DNA of 64,000 nucleotides, from positions 404,981 through 468,980 of the forward strand of contig JASJOG010000241.1 of assembly GCA_030142905.1 (NCBI GenBank). Direction: 5' to 3'. The notes under the pieces are model-generated. The model did not search any database. It saw only the letters and a program-made list of their open reading frames with translations, and was not told the origin of the DNA. Shown here one piece after another: positions 12,537 to 23,263 of this stretch (its first letter is position 1; each line of letters begins with the position of its first letter). The translations under genes were made by a program, and so were the position numbers. The DNA comes from Heliopora coerulea (taxonomy: Eukaryota; Cnidaria; Anthozoa; Scleralcyonacea; Helioporidae).

Positions 12537-14960
12537 AGTGACAAATACATGAAATTTTTCTCACCAAAGACCTTTTTTCTTTTTCTTCTACCTTCCATCA
12601 GGATTCCCTTCAAGCTGGTCTTTTGGATGATTTATCACATACCTATATTGAAATAAAAAGTAATGGGAAAAAATGATATTTTGCTAGTCACAAATTTTTC
12701 TTGTGCAGTGTTCTAGCAAGGTTGAAAAAATGACAGGGTAGGAAATTTGCATATAGAGTTTGCACCGTGAGGCAATGCAGATTGTTGTGATAATTTCTCT
12801 GCCAGAGGAGCTTCAACAAAGCCATGCCATTTAGCAAATTTGTAGAATTTCATTTTCAAAGGCATTGTCACTGTCAAAAAAGACCTCAGAAGTACTGAAC
12901 TTGAAATAGTAGCTTACGATCAATGTTTTCATTGGAGTACCTCTGATAAACATACATGTTTCAGCAACCTAAAAAAGAGATTTGATTGACTCTTTGCAAT
13001 GTGTAACTATGAAACAGTGCATTTACTATGCTGCTGATGATAGGATAATGACCAGGAAAATGAGAGGGTGAGATAGAAAATCACCGAGCACTCAGGGCAC
13101 TCTTGAAAATTGAAGGGTGGAGTTCCCTTTCATTCTGCCCTACCTAGAACACTGTTATTACATTTACACAGTAACAACATACAGTTACTGTGATTGTTTT
13201 ATTATTAAGCACAGAAAGGTTTATTTACTGTAAACTAAGGGTAGACATATCAATAGTGACATGATTAGAAATAATTACAAAATAACACACATCTAACACA
13301 TGCTCTGATTAGATGAGCTTCATTTCCTCTCAGGGTACAGATGCATGCTGATATTATTCTCATTTTGTATTGGACATGGATGATGTCACAAAAACTCAAA
13401 AAACCATGGTTATTTTATAAAATACTGTAGATAAAAAATATCTTTTGATAGAAACATTCATAAAGCCATTTCAAATGGAAAAAGATCTGAAAATACTGAG
13501 CTATGCCTCATGTTTCTACCAAGCATTTTTCCAGTTGAAATACAGTAACATCATTCATGATATCACATCATAGCAAAGAGACACTCATGCAATTTCCTAT
13601 TTGTTAATCACAACATTAAATTTATGCAGTGTGTATCACATGTTTGACAGGACAAGTAGGAATAGCACCAACTGTTCTTTGCTATGTTACCTTTTATCAC
13701 CATGGACCTCAATGAAAATGAGGACTTACAAGAAGATTTCTCTTTCAAAACAATTTCTTGTCACCCCTGAATTTGTACCATCGTACCTCCACATGAGATG
13801 TAGCAAAGAACATTTCCAAATTTTCACAATAGCATCAGCACTTCAGACAGTATTTTTAAAGAAAAATGTTTATAAACCATCTAATCAGAAATTCAGTAAG
13901 TGTAGTTTGCTTCATGGTGGTAAAAATTGAAGTACTTCATTTACTGTGTCTGCATCGCCACCCTTTTAAACTTCTTACTTTGACCTATGTGCAATTCAGG
14001 GATACTGGGATATGTCACTCTGGCAAAACTCACCATGTCAATGTATGTAAATGAAATGCATCCTGGTATTCTGGGCCAGCTTGTTTAAATATTAAGTGAA
14101 TTATCATCAAGGTAGAATGTATATAATAGCAAAAATAATTTCAGATGTAAAATTGTGGTACATGTAAACTAATGAAAAAAGATTAAAATTAAAATTTAAT
14201 CAATAAAATTAATTTAAATTTGTAGAAATAACGTAATACTAATAGTATCACTTAAATAAAAACAAAGTTACAGTTACAACTTACACACTTCCTCGGATTA
14301 CCCCAAAATCGTTTATTATCTTAATAATCATAATGGCAAAACTTCAAAATGCCTGGTATCCATTTCAAAACATCCGTTTATTGATGACCATTTAAAGATA
14401 GTATCCAGCTAACTGAAATGCACTTATATCAAACGAGTACACATATATTTAGAGTGTAAATTCTTCACGTATTTATTTAGCAAAAGAAGTGAAGCTTTCT
14501 TTCAAAATTATTCTTCTATAGGCGACATTTACTTTACGTGTACTCTGTAACGATTAGCTGCCGATGACTGGCCTCCCTTACATGAGGACTGACAAGCACA
14601 ATCAGATACAGTAAATTATCTTGCGTTAAGTAGCTGTGAAAGGAGGAGTCAGTTGTGGTGCACAGTATCAAAATGAATGTCAGTACGGTGAAGCAACATG
14701 TTTTCAGTTACCATTCTTAAGCACTATAACAAACACTGCTGTTACATGTATTACCCAGAAACATACCTGTTTTTTTCGTTGATATTCATTGCTGCAACAA
14801 AATCAAAAGACGTGGCGAAAAATGGTTTATATCACGTTTCTAAAAGAGTAAAATTGTTGAGTACCGCTTTTAGAGTTTCGAACTAACCGCCATTTTTTAA
14901 CGACTCAGATTTGCGCGCATATATTTGATGGAATCAACCGCGCTGTACTGCGGGCTCTCG
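12537..14960. other. no gene recognised
   Basis: AT-rich, with no recognisable domain. An ATG GCG context near 14890 on the minus strand and the ankyrin leader just beyond raise the possibility of a divergent promoter around 14890-14965, but nothing confirms it. Confidence 0.35.
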
Positions 14961-14967
14961 TTCTAGG

Positions 14968-14975
14968 TTCGTGGT
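14968..14975. repeat. 8-bp target-site duplication, left
   Basis: TTCGTGGT immediately precedes the left inverted end of the 3.19 kb element and recurs exactly at 18163-18170 after its right end. Confidence 0.9.
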
Positions 14976-15109
14976 CACTGATCTGAAAAATAGGACTGGA
15001 TAGAGCAACCCAGGGTTGGACTGCGGAAGAAAACGAAGCCCGCAAAATTCAATCTGCGCCATATTGGAGTGACCACTTTCTCGGTAACATTGTTGTAAGG
15101 CTATTATGA

Positions 15110-15250
15110 AAATGAGGAAACTCGTACATAGGGCTGCAGTAAACGAAGAAAAAATGTGAAAGGAAACGACAACACATCCCAAAGTGGTAGTGAGGGATCT
15201 GACGATGATCCAGAATACAAGAATCCAGGTTAAAAAGAAAATTTTCACGG
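15110..15250 (+). other. possible first exon of the transposon gene
   Basis: One frame reads an acidic stretch, NTSQSGSEGSDDDPEYKNPG. A strong donor, CTG|GTAAGT, lies at about 15261. It could be a 5' exon of the integrase-type gene at 15679, but the frame breaks before the donor, so this is tentative. Confidence 0.25.
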
Positions 15251-15289
15251 ACATTTCACTGGTAAGTATTGGGTGTCATTACCGTCAAA

Positions 15290-15645
15290 ACTATTATGTT
15301 TCGTTATTATCCACCGGTTCATTATTATACAGTTTTTCGTTATTATTATTCCCAAGTTCATCATGATCATGCAATGTCTAGTTATTAATTTGCATTTCTT
15401 TGTTATTATTATACACTGCTTTGTTAGTATTATGCACTGTTGATTTGTTATTATTATGCGCTGTTTCTTTATTATAAAGCATTGGTTTGTATTGGCACAC
15501 ACTGTTCCGTTATTATTGTGCAATGTTTCACTATTTGTACCGATTTGTTATTATTAGGCACTGTTTCAGTATTATTTTGCAATGTTTCAATATTATCATG
15601 CACTGTGGCATTATTATGCAGTGTTGTACTATTATCATCACCTAG
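15290..15645. repeat. degenerate TTATTATGCACTGTT minisatellite
   Basis: Roughly a dozen diverged copies of a 23-30 bp unit built on CGTTATTATTATGCACTGTT. The unit length varies and the array lies wholly inside the 3.19 kb transposon. ORFs across it on either strand are repeat translations, not genes. Confidence 0.75.
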
Positions 15646-15678
15646 CAAAATTTCATGTGTGTGTGAGTAGCTGGTACA

Positions 15679-17092
15679 TTGAGCAAGGCAGAAAGACAAA
15701 CGAACATGGTGACAGATTTCACTGCCGAGTTGAAAGACGTAATAACATCCAAATTAAGGGAGATTGTTTCTAGTGTTCATAGTGCTGATAATTTCGACAT
15801 AGCAGAAGAGCTTCAAAAAATTCAGAAGCTTGTCATTGTCTTAGACTCCTTGACAAGAATACCAGAAGAAATATTCAATTTGTTGAGCAGTGCATGGTCA
15901 ATTTTAGAGTGCTCAGGGATGAACATCAGAGAAAATGCTGTTTTCACTGGATAACCAGGTAGACCAAAGTATGCAGTTAGTAAGGAACAGCTTGCAATGC
16001 TTGTAAAAGCCAGGTTTAGTATCTGTTCAATTTCAGAGCTACTTCATGTGAGTTCATGGACTGTAAAATGACAAATACAAGAATACAGTCTTTCAGTGCA
16101 TTCCCTTTACACAGAAATACAAGATAATCAGATGACATAGTGAGAGCAACTAAAAGAAGAAATCCAAAATGTGGATTAAAAATGTTGATGGGACACCTTG
16201 GCTAAAGGGGTATATTCATCATCAGACATCATATGAGAGAAGCTCTTTCATGAGTTGATCCCCAGGGATTGGCTACTTGATGGTGCACAGCAATTAAATG
16301 ATGTATATACAATGGAACAAGGCCACTTGGACTCTGGCATTCTGATGGCAATCATAAACTTGTCAAATGGTGTTTTGTTGTTCACGGGTGTGAGGATGGC
16401 TTCACAGCTGTCTATTTACCCTGCAATGCTAACAACCAAGCTGCCACAGTATTCTAAAATTTCATAAAAGCAGTAGAAAACTGGGGATTACCTTCCAGAA
16501 CCAGGTGTGATGTTGTTAGTGAACTGAAAATGTGGATGTTGTCAAGAATAAGTTAAACACTTGTGGTCCAGGTAAGGGGTCAGCTCTTGTGGGTAAGAGC
16601 ATGCACAATCAACAAATTGAGCACCTCAGGTGGGATGTATTTAAGGATGTTTTAAACAATTGCCACAATCTGTTTTCATTAATGGAGGACCTGAATATCT
16701 TGGAGTATTAAGCAGAGAATGACTTATAGTGCTTACATTATGCACTCCTTCATCACATGAACCATTGTTTGGATGAATGGTCTGCTGCCTGGTTGAGACA
16801 TCCCATGTCTACAGCAAACAACTATACACCCCTTCAGCTTTGGGTCCAAGGTTCATTGATGACATCTGAAGAAGGTACCAATCCTACTGAAGTAACTGAT
16901 AAGTATGGTATTGACTGGGATGGACCTATCCCACTTGATGACAGTTCAGTAGACATTCCACCAACTAGTCCTGCTTTAACAAGTGAACAACTTACACAGT
17001 TTGAGGAAATAACTATGGCACTTCAAGAATCAACATTAACAGAAGACAAACTTAAACTTAACAAACTCGCTAAAAAATATCTTCACCCTTAG
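15679..17092 (+). pseudogene. decayed integrase-core transposase-like gene
   Basis: The first open piece (15679-15954, 91 aa) is a helical N-terminal region with IAEELQKIQKLVIVLDSL. After a stop, the next frame gives a GRPKYAVSKEQLAMLV segment, like the helix-turn-helix that precedes the catalytic core in this family. Further pieces show GSALVGKSMHNQQIEHL (16575-16620) and, at 16757-17092, MNHCLDEWSAAWLRHPMSTA followed by TPLQLW, which resemble the end of the integrase fold in animal 'integrase core domain' proteins. Several stops and frame changes separate the pieces, so it is not functional. Expected core landmarks such as a catalytic Asp before GGEN are mutated. It is the only protein remnant in the TIR-bounded element and is presumably its transposase, although a passenger gene is possible. 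Confidence 0.75.
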
Positions 17093-17099
17093 TTAAATG

Positions 17100-18060
17100 T
17101 CAAATTCATGGCACCCCTCTGAATGAGCTACTTTTCTCACAAACCAAAATGCAAAATCAGTTAGAACAAGGTGGTTGGTTGCTTTTATTGTGTATATTTG
17201 AATTGAACTTGTACAGTTCGTTTTATAGATCAACAGCAAAACAGTTTCAGCACAACTCTAAACACAACTGCATTGAAAAATTAAAATTGCTTCATATAAC
17301 TAAACCTTTAGACACCAAGTGTTATCAAAGCAAAATTTGCCTCAAATACCATCAATATCTATTTTAATGGTATATTTCTTTAAAAATTGCTAAACCAATG
17401 GTTTTAAAACATTATATTGCAAATATGTGCAAAGTACAAAGATTTTTTTACCCAATGTAATTCTTATCCTGAGAAACATTTTCCTGTTTCAAATGACTGT
17501 GTAGAGCAGTTCATTTAAAGGTTCATCAAAGTTTAAAAATCCAAATATCAATGAAACAAACATAACTGAAACAGCCACCTGTGAATTGTGGTAAAACCGT
17601 TAATAAATTGCTTTAGCATACTGGATACCAGTTTAACAAATTACATGTCATAGTACAGCCCAGGAATATTCAATTGGTGACTTGCTGTCTAGATGTGGCC
17701 CATGAAACCTTCTTGAATCTATCAAAATTTTGTGGCTTGGGAACGCCAACCAACCACGGCCTTTTCCATCCATAAAACCTGGCACTGTAAAAGAAAAAAT
17801 CTCTGGCCTCCACAGTACGTAGACTATGCAGTAGATATCGAAGTACAGTACACGCCACCAACACGATCACTCGTTGCTCAATAGTCGATTATCTATCACG
17901 GGAAAATTAGTAATTTTAAAGAAAATTGGACAATTTTAAAGGCTGTTGTCTCTCCTCGGCATGTTTTCACTTAAAATTTGACAATTATACGCCAAGAACC
18001 TACACACGTTGAAAATTCTCCTCTAATTTTTTCGATGTAACCTATACAAAATATACAGCA
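17100..18060. other. non-coding 3' part of the transposon
   Basis: AT-rich sequence between the integrase remnant and the right inverted end. I see no open frame of note. Confidence 0.5.
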
Positions 18061-18162
18061 CACCTTGAAAAGTGGTCACTCCAATATGGCCGCCACGGCT
18101 GACTTCCGGCTTCACTTTTTGAACAATAGATGCTCTATCCAGTCCTATTTTTCAGATCAGTG

Positions 18163-18170
18163 TTCGTGGT
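18163..18170. repeat. 8-bp target-site duplication, right
   Basis: TTCGTGGT directly follows the right inverted end and matches 14968-14975 exactly. Confidence 0.9.
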
Positions 18171-18204
18171 CCCCGGACATGATTTGTGGCTGTATTGCAA
18201 AGCA

Positions 18205-18513
18205 ATGTCCTCAGAACTGATTATTGATGAGCCAAAACCGGGTCGGAATGATGTTAATCAAAGCTCTGCACGGCACGGACTCTCAGACCTTCATCGCGCT
18301 GCCCTGGGTAGCCCAGATAAAGTGCGGACATTACTTTTAAATGGGGCAGATGTAACCGTACGAAATAATTACTGCGAAACTGCTCTATATCATGCTTGTC
18401 AATCTGGTAACTGGGGTGGAATTTTCCAACTCCTTTCGTTTGGAGCAAGTCCTTTATGACGTTGATAACAGTGGAAGAATGTGTGTGCACCATGCAGCAA
18501 GGAATGGTTGCCT
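18205..18513 (+). pseudogene. ankyrin-repeat gene, exon 1 (one frameshift)
   Basis: The likely start is MSSELIIDEPKPGRNDVNQS. Ankyrin helices follow: GLSDLHRAALGSPDKVRTLL, NGADVTVRNNYCETALYHAC, then GGIFQLLSFGASPL. At about 18457 the frame ends in TGA, and a different frame continues the next repeat as DVDNSGRMCVHHAARNGCL up to the donor CT|GTAAGA. So one frameshift interrupts an otherwise good exon. Ankyrin repeats bind protein partners; nothing here says which. An upstream ATG in the transposon end would add residues, but those are element sequence, so I start at 18205. The 3.19 kb transposon lies directly upstream in the leader. The frameshift here and the stop in exon 2 suggest a pseudogene, unless the sequence has errors. 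Confidence 0.75.
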
Positions 18514-19837
18514 GTAAGATCTCAGTCTTTATTGTGTTATTTGCCCGTTTACTTTTACTTACTTCCTGCTAGTAAGATTTGTGTTAATTTTTTTTTATTT
18601 CCAAAAGCTTATATCATTCAATACAAAAATGAAATATTGTCCACATCTGTGTTAGAGTAGCCCTGAGATAAAACGAGAGACTGTTGTGGATAACTGACAT
18701 GTCATAAAGCAAAAATCATGGCCAGGCATTACGTACTTGCACTATGGAAGTGTCTTACAATTTTTCTGCCAACTTTTCTTACAATTTTGTTGTGAGACAA
18801 GTTGCAGCAGAAATTGCATCATGAAACACAGTCAGCAATCACTAAATCTCACAACATTATGCAATTGTTGCACAAAGTTGAACCAAGTTCTACTTTTTGC
18901 AAATAATGCTTGTAGCAATACTCCAACAAAATTTTGAGGTGTTTTACACTGTAAAATTTTTCGTGCAATTTGTCTTGCAATGGTAGTCAAAATCAGTTAA
19001 TGAAAATAAATATTAGGTTCAGTCTTAGTCCTAACTGGATATGTTTCCATGATAACTTATGTTGCAATGAATATTTCCTACTTTAACTTAACACCTCTTT
19101 ATGCTACAACTGCAACATGATGGAATCAGCTGTAGTGACACCAGTTGCAAGACAACTTGCATAGTATAATAGCCCCTTTGGTGAAAAGTTTGTCAAATAA
19201 TGGCTGTTTTACTGAACTGGGAAAACAACTATGGGCAGTGTGTCCATAATTAACAGTGCATTCACTATCTCATAAAAATCAGCAAATAAGTTTACTTAAT
19301 AACTTTTATTGCTTCTTAACAATTACTAGTGAGATGTACATGTCCCCTGACATTGTACATATTTCATTTGGCCTGCTTTAAGGTTAATTTCCAATTTTTG
19401 TAGCTATGTTTATACGAAGGGTGCTATGATTGTCCAAACTCTTTAGTATACAAACAAATATACTGCATATCTGTACATGAATGTGTTCTAATTGGCATAT
19501 TGAAAATATTGTTATTAAATGATTATATAAAGGGAGAAAAAACGTGTTTTTCTGCAGTCAGAAGTGCTTATGTTCACATAATATGATTCTGTCATATAAA
19601 TAATAAACTAATGTAAGGTAACATTTTCTATTTTTCAACTAACACCAGGTGATTTTATTCAAACCACCCAAATGGACAAAAATTTATGAAAAGCTTTTAT
19701 GATGCCTGAGAAGGCATTTTGTATTTAGTTCTGGGTACTATAGTTTAAGACAGTTACATTCAGTAGAGTATGGAATCTGTTAGTCTATCATTTTGATATT
19801 AATAGGTAAAGAACTTGTAATATGTTTTTCTTCTCAG

Positions 19838-19894
19838 ACTTACTGTGCAATATCTTGAGTTTCTCGGCATCAATTTGTTGCAATGAGATAAAAG
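19838..19894 (+). pseudogene. ankyrin gene, exon 2
   Basis: Acceptor TTCTTCTCAG, then LTVQYLEFLGINLLQ, an in-frame TGA, DK and the donor AG|GTAAAA. It enters in the phase left by exon 1 and supplies the outer helix of the repeat begun by HHAARNGCL. The stop sits where a conserved ankyrin repeat would carry on into a D-x-x-G turn. Confidence 0.65.
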
Positions 19895-20643
19895 GTAAAA
19901 GATAATTGCAGCATATGATAAAGTCATTGTTTATGATGTGGTGATGAGATACAAGACTAATTCTGCACAAATGATTTAATTTTTTGTGACCACTGTTTTT
20001 TTTGTTTTGATGACATGGGAATAGGGTGAAGCTTGTAAATTGATTTTGTTTGAGCTGAACCTTTACATGATTTGCCAGCAATTGTTTAGTGCATGATGTA
20101 AATGTAGGGGTGATGATTTTGCATGTGAGTTTCTTTGCAGTCTTATAAGCCTCTTTTATCCTCTTTACTCCTTTCTTCCCTCATCTCACTTCTTCTTGGC
20201 CTCATAGAAGAGGGTCTCTTTAATATGTACCTGAACACAATGTCTATGGCTGAATGTCATGCTGTGACGATTTTAAGTGGAGATTGTGCCTCCACCTGTA
20301 ATCTCTTTTACTGATCAATCTCTTACTGTTTTACTAAGCAATAGAATGATCTTTCTGACATTTTACAAATACACAATGTTAATATTTTTGTTGCTGGCTA
20401 TCCATTTTACTGATCAATTCATGGGAAAAGGGATATGCTATCTTTTTGGGGTGCATTGCATAAATAAAATGTAATTTTAATCCAACAGTCCAACTGTGCA
20501 TAGCTCCCTGAGGGTAATATTCACTTGGTCATGTTGTATTTTTAAAATTTTTTTTTTTCAATGTTCCCTTGCCAAACCATTTAGGCAGCTCTGTTTAAAC
20601 TGCTTGTGGTAGTTATTAACTGATTTTAACCTTTTACATAAAG

Positions 20644-20710
20644 GACAGCCTTGCACATAGCAATAAAATGTAGTCATAGAGAACTTGTTGAATATATGAT
20701 AGAACAGAAG
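20644..20710 (+). pseudogene. ankyrin gene, exon 3
   Basis: Acceptor CATAAAG, then TALHIAIKCSHRELVEYMIE and QK before GTTAAA. TALHIAI plus the ELVEYMIE helix is a textbook ankyrin repeat. Phase is compatible with exon 2. The donor is weak. Confidence 0.7.
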
Positions 20711-20790
20711 GTTAAAAAATAAATAAATAGCTTAATTTATTTTTTATTTTCTATTTTTTTTTTTATTTTCTGACAAACTACTGACATAAG

Positions 20791-20847
20791 AGTTAGGGAC
20801 AGTAAACTTCAAACACCAATGCATGATGCTGTACTTCAAAACAACAG
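20791..20847 (+). pseudogene. ankyrin gene, exon 4
   Basis: VRDSKLQTPMHDAVLQNN ends at the donor AG|GTAACT. LQTPMHDAVLQNN matches the first helix of an ankyrin repeat. Its entry phase does not follow simply from exon 3, so a small exon may be missing or the frame is broken. I found no later ankyrin exon. Confidence 0.55.
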
Positions 20848-20909
20848 GTAACTGCTCAAGCCATATGGCATGTACCTTAGTCAATATCAGGTGAGCTTGA
20901 CTTATGATG

Positions 20910-21284
20910 CAGCCCTCGAAATTCGTGCATTTTTAAGTCGGCAGTTAAATGCCGATCTACGCCAGCCGAAAGCCAGCAAAAATTTGCCGACCTAGACAAA
21001 AATTAACATCGGCATTGCCATTCTAAGTGAGCTTTGTGATATAAGGCATCAGGGTTGCTTGACGTGGAGCCCCAGTTGCTGATGCATCACTTGACTTGAA
21101 GCATTTTTGTCAATAGTTTATAGTGCAAAACAATAGTTTATAGTGCTATGAACATATTTTCAGTAAAAATGCAAAATGCCGATGAAAATATGACTCAAGG
21201 TCAGCATAAATAAGCCGACCATGCACTAACCTAGAGCAGCTTTTACGTCAGCAATGCCAAATGCCAACCTGAATTTTGAGGGCT
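20910..21284. mobile_element. non-autonomous hAT element (375 bp)
   Basis: The left end is CAGCCCTCGAAATTCGTGC and the right end is GAATTTTGAGGGCT, its inverted counterpart less the last base. The flanks TTATGATG and ATATGATG agree at 7 of 8 positions, as expected for a hAT target duplication. Internal blocks with GCCGA/TCGGC are repeated in both orientations. It lies just after ankyrin exon 4. Confidence 0.75.
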
Positions 21285-21611
21285 ATATGATGTGACTTAT
21301 TTTTATTTAATTCATTCCATCATTTGTTCATCTTTTTAATTATTTGTTTACTTATTTGTTTATTTTATTCATATGAATTTTGCCTATTGGTTAGGAAACA
21401 GAAAAAATGCTGCATTGTATTTTATCCAATCAAATTAAAGCAATTTGCTGGCTTCTTGCATATTGTGTTGTTGTTACTGGGAAATAATGATTGGTTAAAT
21501 TTGAACATACATAAATTACACATAGAATAAAATAAATCTTCCATTACTGGGTAGAAACAGTTCTATGAAATAGTCAAATAATAAATATCTTATTTGGCAG
21601 CTTTGGTGGTC

Positions 21612-21640
21612 ATATATATATATATATATATATTTATATA
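21612..21640. repeat. (TA)n microsatellite beside the ribozyme
   Basis: A TA-rich run directly abuts the 3' side of the hammerhead motif. A related remnant at 30653-30735 also abuts a TA run. Confidence 0.9.
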
Positions 21641-21644
21641 TCTA

Positions 21645-21690
21645 ACTGCATACAGAACCGTTTCGGCCTTTTGGGCCTCATCAGTACAGT
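21645..21690 (-). ncRNA. hammerhead ribozyme, minimal stem III
   Basis: Read on the minus strand, all core parts are present in order. Stem I 5' strand ACTGTA; core CTGATGA; stem II GGCC, loop CAAAA, GGCC; core GAAA; a short stem III (ACG / TGT with a GTTC loop); cleavage triplet GTA; stem I 3' strand TGCAGT. Stem I makes six pairs including one wobble. This is the form with a tiny stem III that is known from Penelope-like retroelements and retrozymes. A GIY-YIG-type retroelement remnant lies about 330 bp upstream on the same strand, which suggests it is the 3' part of the same retroelement. Such ribozymes cleave the element RNA in cis. Activity is inferred from the structure only. Confidence 0.85.
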
Positions 21691-21759
21691 GCTGACAAGC
21701 AGGATGGAGAAGCCTACATTATATAGGCAACTCAAGAGCCAATACCAGAAGAGATACAT

Positions 21760-21794
21760 TTTACATTTTGGAGCACAGCCCCTTTGTCAGAACA
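21760..21794 (-). ncRNA. degenerate hammerhead-like motif
   Basis: On the minus strand CTGACAA, a hairpin-like GGGGCTGTGCTC and CAAAATGTAAA occupy the places of CTGANGA, stem II and GAAA. Two core bases differ from the consensus. It lies 70 bp upstream of the canonical ribozyme and looks like a decayed second copy. Confidence 0.4.
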
Positions 21795-22017
21795 AAGGTA
21801 CTGTACTCCAAAATATAAGATGTATTTTCTTTTCTTTTAATAAAGATTTTTTTAAAGAAGTTTTATATAAATTAATCAAGAAGACCACAAATTTAATGTT
21901 TTGACTCATATATTTTTTCACCGAAAAACTTCTACATATTACGCCTTCCTCTTATATCTACCACAGCAGATAATTAACATAATAAATTCCAAAGTCCCAT
22001 AAGTAGAATAATTAACA

Positions 22018-22290
22018 TTAAAATAATGCCACATTAAGTCCCTTAGGAGCCATAGTTCCTGATGCACAAATCCAAAAATCCTCGTGTTTAGTTGGGTCAG
22101 ATGGGTTGGTCTTTTCTATCAATGTAATTTCAACATCTTTTTCTAAACCCTGATAGTTTTCTCCCATAAAGTGCTCATGCAAATGCTTTTGTGGCACCTC
22201 GGCTCCCCTACAAGCTCTACAGTAACAAGCTTTATAATTGTACCACCTAAAACAGAACTTGTCAGTAGTCTGACCCACATATTGTATATA
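22018..22290 (-). pseudogene. GIY-YIG-like C-terminal remnant of a retroelement
   Basis: The minus-strand frame has TDKFCFRWYNYKACYCRACR, then HLHEHFMGENYQGLEKDVEI, TLIEKTNPSDPTKHEDFW and a C-terminal LAPKGLN-like MAPKGLNVALF. The order VGQT-TDKF, RW-NNYK, HL-HF, G-DV-ITLI-KT-P-DP-KRE is the C-terminal GIY-YIG-type domain that ends many animal retroelement polyproteins, and I recognise it as such. The upstream portion is gone: before VGQTTD the frame runs into a TATA-rich satellite that translates as a Tyr/Ile string and is not protein. This is a 5'-truncated dead copy, probably of the element carrying the ribozyme downstream. Confidence 0.65.
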
Positions 22291-22440
22291 TATTGTATAT
22301 TCATTGTATATGCACCCACATATTGTATGTATATCTGACCCACAGATATTATATATAAAATATATAATATATATAATAAAATATACATACAATATATATA
22401 ACAATATATTATATGTATAATATATAATATACATATAGCT
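22268..22440. repeat. TA-rich expansion seeded by retroelement sequence
   Basis: Short blocks containing CTGACCCACA or CACCCACATA alternate with TATTGTATATA runs, then pass into near-pure TA. The block is the reverse complement of the codons for VGQ in the adjacent remnant, so part of the coding sequence was caught up in the expansion. Confidence 0.6.
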
Positions 22441-22449
22441 CATTTGTCA

Positions 22450-23260
22450 CATTTTCCTCATCCTTTCAGGGCTTGCAAAAATTATTTGAAACTTGTGAAA
22501 TACCTGCCCCGTATTACCTGGCAGAGTACACAATTTAAGTTTAGTTTATCACGAGAATTGTATTCACTACAATTTTATTTCTTGTCTTCAGTCGGCTGAT
22601 TGCAGAAAGAACTTTGAGTGTCTATAAGACTGGGATGCTAGTGGTTAAACATTGGTACAGTATTAGGGGCCAGCATAAAACAAAGCAAATCAAATCCTTT
22701 ATCTTATTCAATGGCTTTGTTTTGTGTTTTATGCTGGGCACTAATATTTGTCTTAGGATATAGTTATCTTTAGCTTTATGTTGCTCTGTTGATTGCTAAA
22801 ATGCCACTAAATACTGGCCATTGTAAATATCTCTCACCACAATTTGTAGTCCTTAATGAACAGACTTACATCTTTTCTATTGTTGATTACATTTTGATAA
22901 ACAAATGGCAACATAATGTCAAATGTTTGAAAGGGCCTTTTCACTCTTACGGTGAACTTTCACACAAAATGTCAGTACGTATCTCATGTTCTTGTTTTTT
23001 GGCAGAGTACTATTGCATCCCAAACAGCCAACACCACGCTCCATTTTTCACATTACTTTTGGCTTCATGATATACTTCTTAGAATAAAAATCTTTCTAGT
23101 CATTGTGGGCCTCTGATAATGACTTTCTCGCCAGATGAAGTCAGCTGATGTGTTAACACCTGTAACTGCACATATCAAACTAAAGCGTAACTTATTTGTT
23201 TTATGCATGTATAATGAACAGTTCAATGGGAAAAAGATATTTGAAAAGGTTCGTTGACAG
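22450..23260. other. no gene recognised
   Basis: AT-rich. There is an acceptor-like CTTGTCTTCAG near 22593, but no exon following it that I can identify. Confidence 0.4.
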
Positions 23261-23263
23261 CTA

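Larger units (their letters stand above)
14976..18162 (+). mobile_element. complete DNA transposon with 32-bp TIRs and integrase-type gene
   Basis: The element is 3187 bp. Its first 32 bases (beginning CACTGATCTGAAAAATAGGA) are the exact reverse complement of its last 32. A second inverted block, CCATATTGGAGTGACCACTT, lies 80-100 bp inside each end. Exact 8-bp direct repeats TTCGTGGT flank it. Inside are a degenerate TTATT-rich satellite and a decayed gene with similarity to integrase-core (DDE) proteins. The host sequence continues smoothly across the target site into the leader of the ankyrin gene, so the insertion lies about 40 bp upstream of that start codon. Perfect ends with a broken gene suggest mobilisation in trans or recent conversion of the ends. 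I cannot place it in a named superfamily with confidence. Confidence 0.85.

Noticed and set aside
18130..18204. Upstream ATG extending the ankyrin ORF
   Set aside because: The added residues come from the transposon's inverted end.
22018..22443. Full 141-codon ORF as one gene
   Set aside because: The first ~55 codons are TA-satellite translation; only the C-terminal part is a retroelement remnant.
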